64,000 nucleotides of DNA from Laceyella sediminis (GCF_003003125.1 NZ_PVTZ01000001.1:62001-126000); one strand, 5' to 3'; positions 37,509-46,116 are shown, numbered from the stretch's first letter. Made by a program: numbers and translations. Notes: generated by a model from the sequence alone, not told the origin.

Positions 37509-37520
37509 GACCGCTCCTTA

Positions 37521-38060
37521 TCATTTTTTTGGTAAAATCGACTGCACGATCGGCTCCAATTGTTCCACCGTAAGTGGAGCTTCCACCCTCTGCTTCAGCG
37601 TTCCCTCTGGATCGATGAAGAATGAGCTAGGAATCGGCACCACATCGTACAATTTCACCACATCACGTTGCCGGTCCATAAGTACCGGAAACGAAATGCC
37701 CATCCGTTTGGCAAATGCGTTGGCCGTGAAATCCGTTTCCGCGATATTGACACCCAGCACGACAAAGCCTTTGTTTTTGTATTTTTCATAAACGGTTTGC
37801 AAAGCCGGCATCTCTTTGGTACACGGTTCACACCACGAACCCCAAAAGTTGAGCATAACCGCTTTTCCTTTGTAATCTTCAAGCGAAACCTCTTTGCCGT
37901 CCAGCGTCGTCAATTGGAAAACAGGAGCAGGACGACCCGGTTCGGGACGGTTCCCTTCCCCTTGGGCCACAGATTGGTACAAGGCATAACCGACCAACCC
38001 CAGCATCACGACAAACAAAAGGCGTCTGACCCAATACCGTGTTTGTTTGCTCACATTCAT
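37521..38060 (-). CDS. resA: Membrane-anchored thiol-disulfide oxidoreductase ResA
   Basis: Extracytoplasmic thioredoxin-fold protein that keeps apocytochrome c cysteines reduced before haem attachment. The 179 residues have an N-terminal membrane anchor (about 12-32) and the active site WCEPC (near residue 77), the exact ResA signature. The cis-proline segment VPIPSSFFID follows. It lies beside ccdA and a second TlpA-like gene, forming an exported thiol-redox group. The start is the ATG at 38060; a GTG just before it is possible. Confidence 0.88.
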   Translation of the reverse strand: MNVSKQTRYWVRRLLFVVMLGLVGYALYQSVAQGEGNRPEPGRPAPVFQLTTLDGKEVSLEDYKGKAVMLNFWGSWCEPCTKEMPALQTVYEKYKNKGFVVLGVNIAETDFTANAFAKRMGISFPVLMDRQRDVVKLYDVVPIPSSFFIDPEGTLKQRVEAPLTVEQLEPIVQSILPKK

Positions 38061-38116
38061 CACCTGTCTTTCCCATCAAATTGTAACAAAAAAGCTGAAA
38101 TGGCGCACCACTTCAG

Positions 38117-38827
38117 CTAAAACCCGGTAAATCCGGTCACTTGCGTCAACCAAGCCGCGATGACCGACATCTGATCGGTGTACAAGAGCACGCCAAACAA
38201 AACCATGAGGCCGCCCCCGACTTTCATCACTTGGTTGGAGTATTTCAAAATCCAGCGCGTTTTGCCGATGAAAAAAGCCATGATAAAAAACGGAATGGCG
38301 AAGCCCAAGATGTAAGAAGTCAAATACGTGAAGCCCATTTCCGGACGGAGGGTGGTCATGGTGATGATGCTCCCCAAGATCGGGCCGACGCAGGGTGTCC
38401 AACCGGCGGCAAAACCGATCCCCACGATGAACGAGCTAAAATAACTGACGTTTTTCTTGGTCACTTGCCATTTGTACTCGCGCATCAAAAACGACGGCTG
38501 GAAGACGCCGAGCATAAACAGCCCGAACGCAATCAGCAAAACCGCGGCAATCATCCGGATCAGATCGTCATATGCTTTGAATGCCGTACCCACCCAACTG
38601 GCCGCGAAGCCGATCGCGTAAAAAAGCAAGGAAAAACCCAAAATGAAGAAAAGCGTGTGCAACATCGTGTTTCTCTTTATCTCTGCGGACCGTTCCCGCT
38701 CTTTGAGTTGTGCCACCGAAATCCCGGTGATATACGACAAATACGAAGGGTACAGCGGCAAGCAGCATGGCGAGATGAATGACAAAATCCCCGCGCCAAA
38801 CGCCAGCCAAACACTTAACCCTGCCAT
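38117..38827 (-). CDS. ccdA: Cytochrome c biogenesis protein CcdA
   Basis: Membrane protein that passes electrons from cytoplasmic thioredoxin to outside thiol proteins such as ResA. The 236 residues form six membrane helices. Conserved cysteine and proline motifs are FISPCCLPLYPSY (near residue 20) and GWTPCVGP (near 148). GGGAGGAG precedes ATG 38827. Located between the two TlpA-like genes, which are its expected partners. Confidence 0.94.
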   Translation of the reverse strand: MAGLSVWLAFGAGILSFISPCCLPLYPSYLSYITGISVAQLKERERSAEIKRNTMLHTLFFILGFSLLFYAIGFAASWVGTAFKAYDDLIRMIAAVLLIAFGLFMLGVFQPSFLMREYKWQVTKKNVSYFSSFIVGIGFAAGWTPCVGPILGSIITMTTLRPEMGFTYLTSYILGFAIPFFIMAFFIGKTRWILKYSNQVMKVGGGLMVLFGVLLYTDQMSVIAAWLTQVTGFTGF

Positions 38828-38841
38828 GATTTCTCCTCCCA

Positions 38842-39426
38842 TTACCACCTAGACAATTCTTGCATCAGCATGGCCATCTGCTCTTCCTCCATGCCCCCGA
38901 TGAAGCGATACTGGATTTTCCCGTCGGCCCCCACTACATAAGTCGCGGGAATGCCATACAATCCGTATTGGTCGAATCCGACCGTCCGCTTGTTTTCAAG
39001 CGGGTCAAGCACCACCGGGAACGTGTACCCGTGTTTGTCCAGGAAGGGTTTGATCTTGGTTTCATCTTTTTCTTGCGATGTTTCATTGACCATGATGAAG
39101 TTCACTTTGTCTTTGTATTGGTCATACGCCTTTTGGAAATAAGGCATTTCTTTTTTGCACGGCGGGCACCATGTCGCCCAGAAGTTGATGATGGTGGGCT
39201 TTCCTTGGTTGCGATAAAGCTCGATTTCTTTGCCATCGATCGTACGCAAAGTGAAGTTTGGCGCGCAGTACCCCTCTTCCGGCCTGCTTTCTCCTTTGCA
39301 CTGGATGGCTGCATCTGTTTTCGTGCCGCCGCTCGCCGGTGCTTGCCGATCCTCGATCCCCGTCCACACCGCTATGCCCACTAACACGAGCAAGACACAA
39401 AAGATGATCAGGTTTTTTCCTTTCAT
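38842..39426 (-). CDS. TlpA-family thiol-disulfide oxidoreductase
   Basis: A second exported thioredoxin-like protein of 194 residues. It has an N-terminal membrane anchor (about 5-22) and the active site WCPPC (near residue 87) in NFWATWCPPCKKEMPYF, with the cis-proline segment YGIPATYVV. Two extra cysteines (near residues 43 and 54) precede the thioredoxin fold. It ends 14 bp before ccdA. StoA-like or ResA-like function is possible; the CPPC pair differs from ResA's CEPC. Confidence 0.88.
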   Translation of the reverse strand: MKGKNLIIFCVLLVLVGIAVWTGIEDRQAPASGGTKTDAAIQCKGESRPEEGYCAPNFTLRTIDGKEIELYRNQGKPTIINFWATWCPPCKKEMPYFQKAYDQYKDKVNFIMVNETSQEKDETKIKPFLDKHGYTFPVVLDPLENKRTVGFDQYGLYGIPATYVVGADGKIQYRFIGGMEEEQMAMLMQELSRW

Positions 39427-39440
39427 CCCCCTAGACTCCT

Positions 39441-40082
39441 TTACCTGTTAGTCAAGCCGCCCGTGACAAAAGGATTGGTCATTTGTTCCTGACCAATCGT
39501 CGTTTCTGGCCCATGACCAGACAGCACCCGGGTTGCTTCGGGCAAATTCATCAATTGCTGGTGGATAGACTTCATCAGCGTTTCATAATCCCCACCGGGC
39601 AAATCGGTTCGCCCGATCGATTGTTGGAACAGCACATCCCCGCTAAATATCACGTCATCCCAGACATAAGTTACACTGCCAGGGGAATGACCAGGCGTGT
39701 GCAACACTTTCAACGTTTGGCCGACCAGTTCGATCGACTCTCCGCCCGTCAGCACTCGCTCCGCTGGCTGGCACTTCATCGGCACTCCCATAAAAAAAAG
39801 GGAACCGTTTTTCTCCGGGTTCGTCAGCCAGTCCGCTTCCTCGCGGTGCACGTAAACGGGTGCCCCTGAGCGTTCGCGCACCGCTTCAACCCCACCGATA
39901 TGGTCAAAATGGGCGTGGGTCAACAAAATCGCTTCCACCTTTATATCAAGCTCTCTGATACGCGCGAGCAACGCATCTGGGTTCATACCAGGATCGACGA
40001 CCCATCCCCGTCTGCTCCCTTCATCATACACCAAATAACAATTGGTCATCACCGGACCGAAGACAAAGGTCTCTATTTTCAT
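39441..40082 (-). CDS. Metallo-beta-lactamase fold hydrolase (glyoxalase II-like, YqgX)
   Basis: A 213-residue MBL-fold hydrolase. The metal motif THAHFDHIGG (near residue 55), HTPGHSPGSVTYV and FSGDVLF (near 155) and a C-terminal SGHGPETTIG are all present. Small size and sequence resemble B. subtilis YqgX, a glyoxalase II-like thioester hydrolase. In a bacillithiol-using cell the substrate could be a bacillithiol thioester; that is inference. GGAGG precedes ATG 40082. Divergent from the ylaJ-like gene. Confidence 0.87.
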   Translation of the reverse strand: MKIETFVFGPVMTNCYLVYDEGSRRGWVVDPGMNPDALLARIRELDIKVEAILLTHAHFDHIGGVEAVRERSGAPVYVHREEADWLTNPEKNGSLFFMGVPMKCQPAERVLTGGESIELVGQTLKVLHTPGHSPGSVTYVWDDVIFSGDVLFQQSIGRTDLPGGDYETLMKSIHQQLMNLPEATRVLSGHGPETTIGQEQMTNPFVTGGLTNR

Positions 40083-40214
40083 GGTTAAGCCTCCTAACCT
40101 CACTCTTCCATCCCCCATTCTACACGAACTTTGCTTCGGTTCAAAGCTGGTACATGGCGGCGGCACAAACGGGTTAGACTATGGGACAAACGCGTAGAAA
40201 GGAAGAGGTGGCGC

Positions 40215-40802
40215 ATGCGGTTTTTATATAGACTGACCATCCCTCTCATCGTTTCACTCGCCATCTTGGCGGGTTGCCAACAAGAGAATAAGCCTCCGGC
40301 CAATCAATCTGCTCCTGGTACACACAAACAGATTCCTGAGGTGCGCCGTGTCAAACAAACAGCACCTGAACCTCGCCGTGACCGTTCTCCTCAGGCGGTG
40401 GCCGACCGGTTGGTGCGCATCGCGACGAGCGTGCCCCATGTGAAAGGAGCCAATGCCATCGTCATTGGTAGATACACGCTGGTGGGAATCGATCTGGAAC
40501 CCACTTTGGACCGGGGACGTGTAGGCACCATCAAATATACGGTGGCGGAAGCGTTGCGGGAAGATCCGCAAGGGGCGAAAGCGCTGGTTACCGCTGACAC
40601 CGACCTGGTGCAACGCATACGTGAGCTAAACGATGACATCCGGCGAGGCCGGCCCATCGGCGGACTGATGGAAGAACTGGCCGAAATCGCCGCCCGCATC
40701 GCTCCGTTGCCTTCCCGGGAGACGGAGAAGTCCGAACAGAAACCGGACAAAATCAATCAGGAACGGCTTAACCAGTCTCGGCGAGCTCCTGCCCGTCAGT
40801 GA
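40215..40802 (+). CDS. ylaJ: YhcN/YlaJ-family sporulation lipoprotein
   Basis: Exported lipoprotein of 195 residues. A signal peptide ends in the lipobox LAILAGC (Cys near residue 22). A mature domain follows with VADRLVRIATSVPHVKGANAIVIGRYTLVGIDL, the pattern of the YhcN/YlaJ family found in spores and linked to germination. The C terminus is charged. AGGAAGAGG precedes ATG 40215. The neighbouring ylaI and ylaH genes support the YlaJ assignment. Confidence 0.87.
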   Translation: MRFLYRLTIPLIVSLAILAGCQQENKPPANQSAPGTHKQIPEVRRVKQTAPEPRRDRSPQAVADRLVRIATSVPHVKGANAIVIGRYTLVGIDLEPTLDRGRVGTIKYTVAEALREDPQGAKALVTADTDLVQRIRELNDDIRRGRPIGGLMEELAEIAARIAPLPSRETEKSEQKPDKINQERLNQSRRAPARQ

Positions 40803-40839
40803 CCTTAATCTTGCCGTTCCTGTAAACACCTCAAAAAGG

Positions 40840-40886
40840 CACAACTCCGCAGGCTTCCCTTGCGGAGTTGTGTTTGTTGCGTTTTT
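40840..40886 (+). terminator. Terminator after the ylaJ-like gene
   Basis: A 12-bp perfect stem CACAACTCCGCA/TGCGGAGTTGTG (40840-40851 with 40861-40872) followed by TTTGTTGCGTTTTT. Confidence 0.88.
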
Positions 40887-40930
40887 AAGCTTCAACCCAA
40901 GTTGGCTTCAGCTCCCGGACATGTAGTATA

Positions 40931-41067
40931 CTAGGGCGTGTCTGATGTATAGGCCAGCGGCTCCAAAACCATTTTCTCATTCGCTTCACGCGTGACGAGG
41001 CGCTCCTCGAGAAAAGGTTTTTCCGCCGCTTCTTCCCCACCAACTTGATTTGCCAGACACACCCTAG
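40931..41067. mobile_element. MITE-like palindromic element, copy 1 (with CTAG duplication)
   Basis: Flanked by CTAG on both sides (40931-40934 and 41064-41067). The 129-bp interior begins GGCGTGTCTG and ends CAGACACACC (inverted terminal repeats, one mismatch in ten). The subterminal arms AGCGGCTCCAAAACCATTTT and, opposite, its near-complement let the element fold into one long hairpin. It is about the reverse complement of copy 2 at 46177-46312. YTAR targets and GG-starting ends resemble the IS5 group of insertion sequences, a possible source of transposase. It has no coding capacity of its own and lies just upstream of ylaI. Confidence 0.8.
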
Positions 41068-41101
41068 CTGTAACCATCTGCACGGAAAGGACGGAATCGC
41101 C

Positions 41102-41314
41102 GTGAAAGTGATCTGCATCCTATGTGATCAGCCTTTTCAACCTGAGAAGCTGATCGCCAAAAAAATTAGGAAACATCCGCACCGCATTCAAATCTGCCCG
41201 GACTGCCGCCAACGCATTACTCAGCAAGTGGAGCAGCGCAGGCTTGCTGGCCAGACGGGAAGCACACTTTGCCACCCCGCTGACGCTCTATCCAGTCAAT
41301 CCCCGAAAGATTGA
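41102..41314 (+). CDS. ylaI: YlaI-like zinc-ribbon protein (DUF2197)
   Basis: A 70-residue protein with two Cys-X2-Cys pairs (CILC near residue 5 and CPDC near 31), an expected zinc ribbon, as in B. subtilis YlaI. Function unknown. The start is GTG 41102 with AAAGGA upstream. Compared with YlaI the C-terminal 20 residues (after QRRLAGQ) look unrelated. They overlap the 3' end of the convergent gene by 19 bp. The MITE copy ends 35 bp before the start and may have displaced the native promoter. Confidence 0.75.
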   Translation: MKVICILCDQPFQPEKLIAKKIRKHPHRIQICPDCRQRITQQVEQRRLAGQTGSTLCHPADALSSQSPKD

Positions 41315-41580
41315 TTGTACTTCGGTTCATTGATGATGTCGTTTAACAATTTGTCTGCCTGATCGCGCGGAAATGCAATTTGCGACGGTTCGCCCGCTTG
41401 CTCATAGGTGATGAGGTAATTATCGCCCTCCGCCTTTTTTTCCACAATCGTCACCTGATGATCCTCACGCAACATTTCTTCAAAAAAATGCACCGTTTCC
41501 TTGGCGGAACGGTCGCTGGGCCGTTTGTCCCACACCACTTGGATCTGCAACCAATTAAACAATGCGTCTTTCAACTGCAT
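41296..41580 (-). CDS. Conserved hypothetical protein
   Basis: A 94-residue soluble, acidic protein beginning MQLKDALFNWLQIQVVWDKRP, with FFEEMLREDHQV, an ITYEQAG segment and FPRDQADKLLNDI near the end. I recognise the N-terminal pattern as common in Bacillales small proteins but cannot name the family. GAGAGGAG precedes the ATG at 41580. It is convergent with ylaI with a 19-bp overlap. Confidence 0.75.
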   Translation of the reverse strand: MQLKDALFNWLQIQVVWDKRPSDRSAKETVHFFEEMLREDHQVTIVEKKAEGDNYLITYEQAGEPSQIAFPRDQADKLLNDIINEPKYNQSFGD

Positions 41581-41703
41581 TTTGATTCTCCTCTCCCATT
41601 CCTGGCGGCGCAAAGGGGCTTGTCCGGTTGCCCCTTTTTCCGCGGATCGGGAGCGGCCAGAACGCTTTTTTTACTGACCTATCGCTCTAGCCGCCCCCCC
41701 CAA

Positions 41704-41976
41704 CTAATTTTGTTTTCGCACAAAATAGAGCCTGATCCTTGTGACAGCAATAAGGATAACGGTGAAAAAGAGAATGGGAATCACGGGGAAGCCCATGTAA
41801 TGGAACAATGTCAACAAAAGGCACCCCACCGCCAGCACCACATAAACGATGACTTGTTTCAACAGCGGCAGACGAATGGCGAAAGCCACCTTATACACCA
41901 CGGCCGCCAACACCACGATGATGAAATAGATCGTCCACGGCGACAGGCTGTTCAGCCAGGTTTGCACAGCATCCAT
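41704..41976 (-). CDS. ylaH: YlaH-like membrane protein
   Basis: A 90-residue protein with three hydrophobic helices (about 15-33, 40-60, 62-80), including VVYKVAFAIRLPLLKQVIVY, the typical YlaH pattern. Function unknown. GGAGGGAG precedes the ATG. It follows nfo by 15 bp, so the two are probably one operon. The position near ylaI and ylaJ matches B. subtilis. Confidence 0.82.
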   Translation of the reverse strand: MDAVQTWLNSLSPWTIYFIIVVLAAVVYKVAFAIRLPLLKQVIVYVVLAVGCLLLTLFHYMGFPVIPILFFTVILIAVTRIRLYFVRKQN

Positions 41977-41991
41977 CTCGCTTCTCCCTCC

Positions 41992-42828
41992 TCAACCCTC
42001 TTGTTTCAATTGATGCAAATACTGAATTTCGTCCGCGTATTCCGACTCATCGTCGACCGGTGTCTCCAGAATGACCGGCAGGTGAGCGAACGCCTCATCA
42101 CGCAAAAACAAGGCCAAGGCCGCCGCTCCGATTTCACCTTTGCCAATTTTTTCGTGGCGATCTTTGCGGCTGTTAAAAGGCGCTTTGCTATCATTGAAGT
42201 GAATGGCAACTAGCTGTTCAAGATAGCCGGTCTCCTTCATTTCCTGTACCATCGACGCAAATGATTCTTCCGTCCAGATCCCGGCGGCGAAAGCATGGCA
42301 CGTGTCAAAGCAGAAACCGATTTTTTCCGGGTAATCCGTCGCTTCACGGATTTCCACCAGTTCACGGATCGTCAATCCAAGCTCGCTACCTTGACCCGCA
42401 GTGTTTTCCAAAAGCAATTTGGTGCTTCCTTCGTATTCAGCCAGAATGAGGTTGAGCGTCTCAACCATCCGTTTGCGTCCGTACTCTTCCCCTTCGCCCA
42501 CATGCTTGCCACAATGAACGACCGCCCCGACTGCACCGTATGCCTCTGCAATGGACAAATCCTCTTTGATTGAACGAATCGTCACTTCATGCAAATCCGC
42601 CTTGGGGGTGGACAAATTGGTGATGTAAGGGGTGTGCGCAACCAGCACGATCCCATGCTCTTCACAAAATGCTCTTCCTCGTTCCGCATCGACGGTGTCC
42701 AGCTTTTTCGGCCTTAAACCGCGCGGATTTTTCGTAAAGACTTGAAACGATTCGGCGCCCAGCGACTTGGCTTTTGATGCCGCTTTGGCGAATCCTTTGG
42801 CAACACTGATATGGCAACCTATTTTCAT
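41992..42828 (-). CDS. nfo: Endonuclease IV (deoxyribonuclease IV)
   Basis: AP endonuclease of base excision repair, active on abasic sites and 3' blocked ends. The 278 residues form a TIM barrel with zinc ligands in VVHCGKHVG, LLLENTAGQG, GFCFDTCHAFAAG (near residue 180), HFNDSK and a C-terminal ETP motif. AGGAGG precedes ATG 42828; 23 extra upstream codons have no site. Length is typical for the bacterial family. Confidence 0.96.
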   Translation of the reverse strand: MKIGCHISVAKGFAKAASKAKSLGAESFQVFTKNPRGLRPKKLDTVDAERGRAFCEEHGIVLVAHTPYITNLSTPKADLHEVTIRSIKEDLSIAEAYGAVGAVVHCGKHVGEGEEYGRKRMVETLNLILAEYEGSTKLLLENTAGQGSELGLTIRELVEIREATDYPEKIGFCFDTCHAFAAGIWTEESFASMVQEMKETGYLEQLVAIHFNDSKAPFNSRKDRHEKIGKGEIGAAALALFLRDEAFAHLPVILETPVDDESEYADEIQYLHQLKQEG

Positions 42829-42945
42829 CTCGATTCCTCCTGAAAGACAAAAAGCGCCGCTGTTTCGGGCGCCGTTCCACTTTCTCCATTGTAACATCTT
42901 CCGTAGGGGGCAACAACTCTTCCACTTTGGCTTCGAACAGGCCCC

Positions 42946-43260
42946 TCAGTAGAGCAACAATCGGTTGCTGAAGATCTGCTCTTTGTTTTTCAAAACATAT
43001 GCTTGGTTCCGGTCATGCCAATCCACCGCCAAATCAGCACCGAAAAATTGGGTACTCTCGCGGTCCAGCACCATGCGGAGGGCAGGTGACACTGCCACCA
43101 CCAAGTCATCTGGCTTCACATAATCCCAATTCATCTCAAACACGACATCGGCACCGCAACCGCACCCTTCGGTGATCACGGCAACGCGCAATGCGGCTTC
43201 CTCTGTCGGCTTGGCTTCCAACAGCCGGGAGAGAGCCCCAGCGGATATCTCGATATGCAT
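42946..43260 (-). CDS. HesB/IscA-like iron-sulfur biosynthesis domain protein
   Basis: A 104-residue protein with the HesB-type fold: MHIEISAGALSRLLEAKP at the N terminus, LRVAVITEGCGCGADVVF in the centre and FFGADLAVDWHD later. It has a CGC pair near residue 35 but lacks the C-terminal Cys-Gly-Cys of true IscA/SufA carriers. It fits the YqkB/YneR-like subgroup of unknown function. The ribosome binding site is weak (GGGGCGG). Confidence 0.72.
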   Translation of the reverse strand: MHIEISAGALSRLLEAKPTEEAALRVAVITEGCGCGADVVFEMNWDYVKPDDLVVAVSPALRMVLDRESTQFFGADLAVDWHDRNQAYVLKNKEQIFSNRLLLY

Positions 43261-43302
43261 TTCAACCGCCCCGCTTTTCTTTTATTCCCATCTATTTTAC
43301 AC

Positions 43303-43342
43303 AAAAAAACCGGAGCGGAGGAGCATCCGCTCCATCACTCCG
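43303..43342 (-). terminator. Terminator after pepA
   Basis: On the minus strand a CGGAG...CTCCG stem enclosing a GGAGC/GCTCC stem is followed by GGTTTTTTTG. It lies directly after the pepA stop. Confidence 0.8.
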
Positions 43343-43354
43343 ATTAACCTCGCC

Positions 43355-44845
43355 CTAACCGAAACGAACCGCCAACTGGATGAGTGTCCGCACAGCCACT
43401 CCCGTTGCCCCTTTGGCAAAAATGCCTGATTCGCGCGGCGCTGTGGCTGATCCGGCGATATCCAAGTGCACCCAAGGGGTTTCTTCAGCAAACGCCTGCA
43501 AAAACAAGCCGCCTTGAATGCATCCCGCCGGGCTTCCCCCCTCATTTTTCACATCGGCAATCTCACTTTCAACATAGATGCCATACTCTTTGTACATCGG
43601 CAATTCCCACATCCGTTCGCCGGCAATGCGAGCCGCCGCCTTCACTTCATCGGCCCATTCTTCATCGTTACTCATCATCCCTGTCGCTTCATGCCCCAAG
43701 GCAACCACAACGGCGCCGGTCAGTGTAGCCACATCGACCAAGCGGGTGGCTCCTTTCCGTTTAGCATAAGAGATCGCATCGGCCAAAATAATCCGCCCTT
43801 CGGCATCAGTGTGAGCCACTTCAATCGTCTTGCCACTGAAGGACCGGATCACATCGCCCGGGCGATACGCTTGGCCGTTGACCATGTTCTCGCAGACGGG
43901 GATCACCGCCAACACATTGCTGTGAGGACGCAATTCCCCAATCGCATCCATCGCCGCCAACACCGCCGCCGCGCCAGCCATATCTTCTTTCATGTCCAAC
44001 ATGAACGGTGAGGGTTTCAACTGGAGGCCGCCACTATCAAAAGTCACACCCTTGCCAACCAGTCCGAGCACTTCGGTGCTCTCAGGCGCCCCTCGATAAG
44101 ACAACACGATCATGCGCGCCCCAGCTTCACTGCCACGCGCCACAGACAATAGCGCTTGCATGCCCAAATCTGCCAAGCGCGATTCATCCAGCACTTCCAT
44201 GTCCAATCCGCGTTTTTCGGCGACTTGTTTGGCATGATCAACAAACTGTTGGGGTGTTAATAAGTTAGCTGGTTCATGGGACAAATACCTAGCGAAATTG
44301 GTAGCGCGGGCGAAAATCTGCCCCCGTTCGATCCCTGCTTGAGCCGCTTGCTCATTCAGTTGCGGAATACTGATTAACACCGATTTCAGTTCCTGCTTCT
44401 TCGTTTCGGATTGGTATTTCTGGTGCTCATACGTCCCAAGTTCGACGCCCTCCACAATCGCTTGTACCGCATCAACCGCGTTATAACGGTCAATGACGGA
44501 AGAAGGACACCCGATACCCAAGCTTTTTAACCCCTTTTGCTTGGCTGCGCGGCTCGCCGCCGCAATCGCATGTCTGAACTGGTGCAGATCAGTCTGGTCC
44601 CCTTCACCCAAACCGACCACAATCACACGCCCAGACGGAATCTTACCCCAATTGTGCAACTGGGTGACTTCCCCCAGTTTGCCAGTTATCTCCCCTGCCG
44701 TGATCAGGCTGGAAATCCGAAAACCGAGGGCCTCATCAATCTCACGGGCCATGCCTTGTGTCGATTCTCTTTCTTTGGAATGAAATACAATAATTGCGTC
44801 CGTCGCCACAGAGGCCAACGGCTCTCTCGTCAATTTCCACTCCAT
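43355..44845 (-). CDS. pepA: Leucyl aminopeptidase (M17 family)
   Basis: Cytoplasmic zinc/manganese aminopeptidase. The 496 residues have an N-terminal macro-like domain and a C-terminal catalytic domain. The first metal and catalytic segment is GLVGKGVTFDSGGLQLKP (near residue 255), and the second is the hallmark TDAEGRIILADAI (near 335). GGAGG precedes ATG 44845; 18 upstream codons are unsupported. Monocistronic, with its own terminator. Peptide turnover is the expected role. Confidence 0.96.
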   Translation of the reverse strand: MEWKLTREPLASVATDAIIVFHSKERESTQGMAREIDEALGFRISSLITAGEITGKLGEVTQLHNWGKIPSGRVIVVGLGEGDQTDLHQFRHAIAAASRAAKQKGLKSLGIGCPSSVIDRYNAVDAVQAIVEGVELGTYEHQKYQSETKKQELKSVLISIPQLNEQAAQAGIERGQIFARATNFARYLSHEPANLLTPQQFVDHAKQVAEKRGLDMEVLDESRLADLGMQALLSVARGSEAGARMIVLSYRGAPESTEVLGLVGKGVTFDSGGLQLKPSPFMLDMKEDMAGAAAVLAAMDAIGELRPHSNVLAVIPVCENMVNGQAYRPGDVIRSFSGKTIEVAHTDAEGRIILADAISYAKRKGATRLVDVATLTGAVVVALGHEATGMMSNDEEWADEVKAAARIAGERMWELPMYKEYGIYVESEIADVKNEGGSPAGCIQGGLFLQAFAEETPWVHLDIAGSATAPRESGIFAKGATGVAVRTLIQLAVRFG

Positions 44846-44872
44846 GATTACGCCTCCTGAATAATTGGAATA

Positions 44873-44928
44873 AGTAGAAAAAAATAAAAAGTGTAACACA
44901 CGATCTAGAATTTCACATGTTACACTTT
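44873..44928 (-). terminator. Terminator after the small coiled-coil gene
   Basis: A perfect 11-bp stem AAAGTGTAACA/TGTTACACTTT (44888-44898 with 44918-44928) is followed on the minus strand by TTATTTTTTT. The 19-base loop is longer than usual. Confidence 0.7.
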
Positions 44929-44977
44929 CGACAAATTCTAATTTATTTCCTTTTCTCCAAAAATAGACGGAATTGTT

Positions 44978-45169
44978 TTATAAAACTTCCAACATGAGCA
45001 TCTCTTTTCTTATTTCTTCCAGTCTAGCTTTGATTTGATCAATCCTGTGAAAGTTGTTGTTTTTTAGGGCTTCGTACAGCTTCTCCAACTCCTCATCCAA
45101 TTCCATTCGCAGAATCGGAATGCGCTCCTCCGCATCTTGGCAACGGTAGACTCTGATTACCTCTTCCAT
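44978..45169 (-). CDS. Small helical hypothetical protein
   Basis: A 63-residue, charged, probably helical hairpin or coiled-coil protein (ELDEELEKLYEAL, then RIDQIKARLEEIRKEM). AAAGGGGTG precedes the ATG and a terminator follows. The size recalls Spo0E-type aspartyl-phosphate phosphatases, but their S-x-x-L-D-x-L signature is absent, so I leave it unnamed. Confidence 0.6.
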   Translation of the reverse strand: MEEVIRVYRCQDAEERIPILRMELDEELEKLYEALKNNNFHRIDQIKARLEEIRKEMLMLEVL

Positions 45170-45489
45170 GGTCCACTACACCCCTTTTATATGCTTGGGC
45201 TTTGGGTCCCAACCGCCGACCTTAAAGGTTAGCTTGGATACAGCATTGCCCCAACCAAGGTGAATTAAACCTGGGACACAAATCAACTTTCTCAATTATG
45301 TTACGCTATCAACCTAGCAAGGGGCACGGTGAACCACTTAAATAAATTTTTAAATTTTTAGAAATTAACTCTCTAAAATTTTTATCTATCTCTTGAATGT
45401 GGTAAGATAAGTCCGCAACCGCTTTTCTTTGGTTCCGGCAACGTCCTTGAGCCGCCGGACTCAGTTTGATGATACGGATGGTGATGATC
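45170..45489. other. Intergenic region with no recognised gene
   Basis: About 320 bp between two divergent genes. The part at 45195-45290 is GC-rich, with complementary segments such as GTCCCA/TGGGAC and GGTT/AACC. That would permit a folded RNA, but it fits no riboswitch or T-box I know. The part at 45335-45395 is AT-rich, with an imperfect TTTTTAGA/TCTAAAA inverted repeat. No clear promoter was found. Confidence 0.4.
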
Positions 45490-46116
45490 ATGACGATACC
45501 CGGTTTTATTGAACAAGACTTTCAGATTTTTGACATTGATGGGCTCGAACCTCGCATGAACGCGATCAAACAACACATTCAACCCAAGTTTGATATCATC
45601 GGGCAACATCTTTCCTCCTTTCTGACTGTGCAATTGGGCGAACCCGTCAGCACGCATATCGCCAAACACGCCCGCCGCACCGTCAATCCGCCGGACGAAA
45701 CCTGGGTAGCCTGGTCCACGAGCAAGCGTGGATACAAGGGATTGCCCCACTTTCAATTAGGCATTCGCGACAATCATCTCTTCATCTGGTTCGCCCTGAT
45801 CTACGAATGCGACCGGAAGCAACCCTTTGCCCGCCGGTTGCGCGAAGAGTTCGACCGCTACTGGGCCCTGATTCCCGATACATACTATTTCTCCCAAGAC
45901 CACACCCGGCCCGATGTCATCCGCAAAGCGGACTTGACCGACGAGCAGGCTCACAAGATGCTCGAGCGCTTGGAAAAAGTGAAAAAGGCGGAGTTTTTGT
46001 GCGGCCGCGTCATTCCACGGCAAGAAGCTTGTCGATTGTCAGGTGACGATTTGATCAAGCAGATCGAATCCACTTGCGAAACGCTAAACCCGCTGTACCG
46101 TTTGGCGATGGAATAA
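45490..46116 (+). CDS. yktB: DUF1054 family protein YktB
   Basis: A 208-residue soluble protein of the UPF0637/YktB family. Matching segments are the start MTIPGFIEQDFQIFDIDGLEPRM and AKHARRTVNPPDETWVAWS, then KRGYKGLPHFQLGI. Function unknown. The ATG at 45490 was chosen by alignment to the family start; the upstream GGATGGTGA is a poor ribosome binding site. In B. subtilis yktB is a neighbour of speA, as here, although a MITE now lies between them. Confidence 0.88.
   Translation: MTIPGFIEQDFQIFDIDGLEPRMNAIKQHIQPKFDIIGQHLSSFLTVQLGEPVSTHIAKHARRTVNPPDETWVAWSTSKRGYKGLPHFQLGIRDNHLFIWFALIYECDRKQPFARRLREEFDRYWALIPDTYYFSQDHTRPDVIRKADLTDEQAHKMLERLEKVKKAEFLCGRVIPRQEACRLSGDDLIKQIESTCETLNPLYRLAME

Noticed and set aside
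38141-38782. A 213-codon plus-strand frame opposite ccdA
   Set aside because: Antisense shadow of a clear CcdA sequence; charged low-complexity product with no motif.
41380-42213. A 277-codon plus-strand open frame opposite the hypothetical gene, ylaH and nfo
   Set aside because: It spans three genes on the other strand and an intergenic gap, has odd His/Gln-rich composition and no ribosome binding site.
44978-45169. Small helical protein as a Spo0E-type phosphatase
   Set aside because: Size and helical character fit, but the S-x-x-L-D-x-L signature is missing.
45181-45290. Possible T-box or other riboswitch upstream of yktB
   Set aside because: The complementary segments do not give the T-box AGGGTGGNACCGCG core or any other consensus I know on either strand, and no terminator/antiterminator pair is evident.
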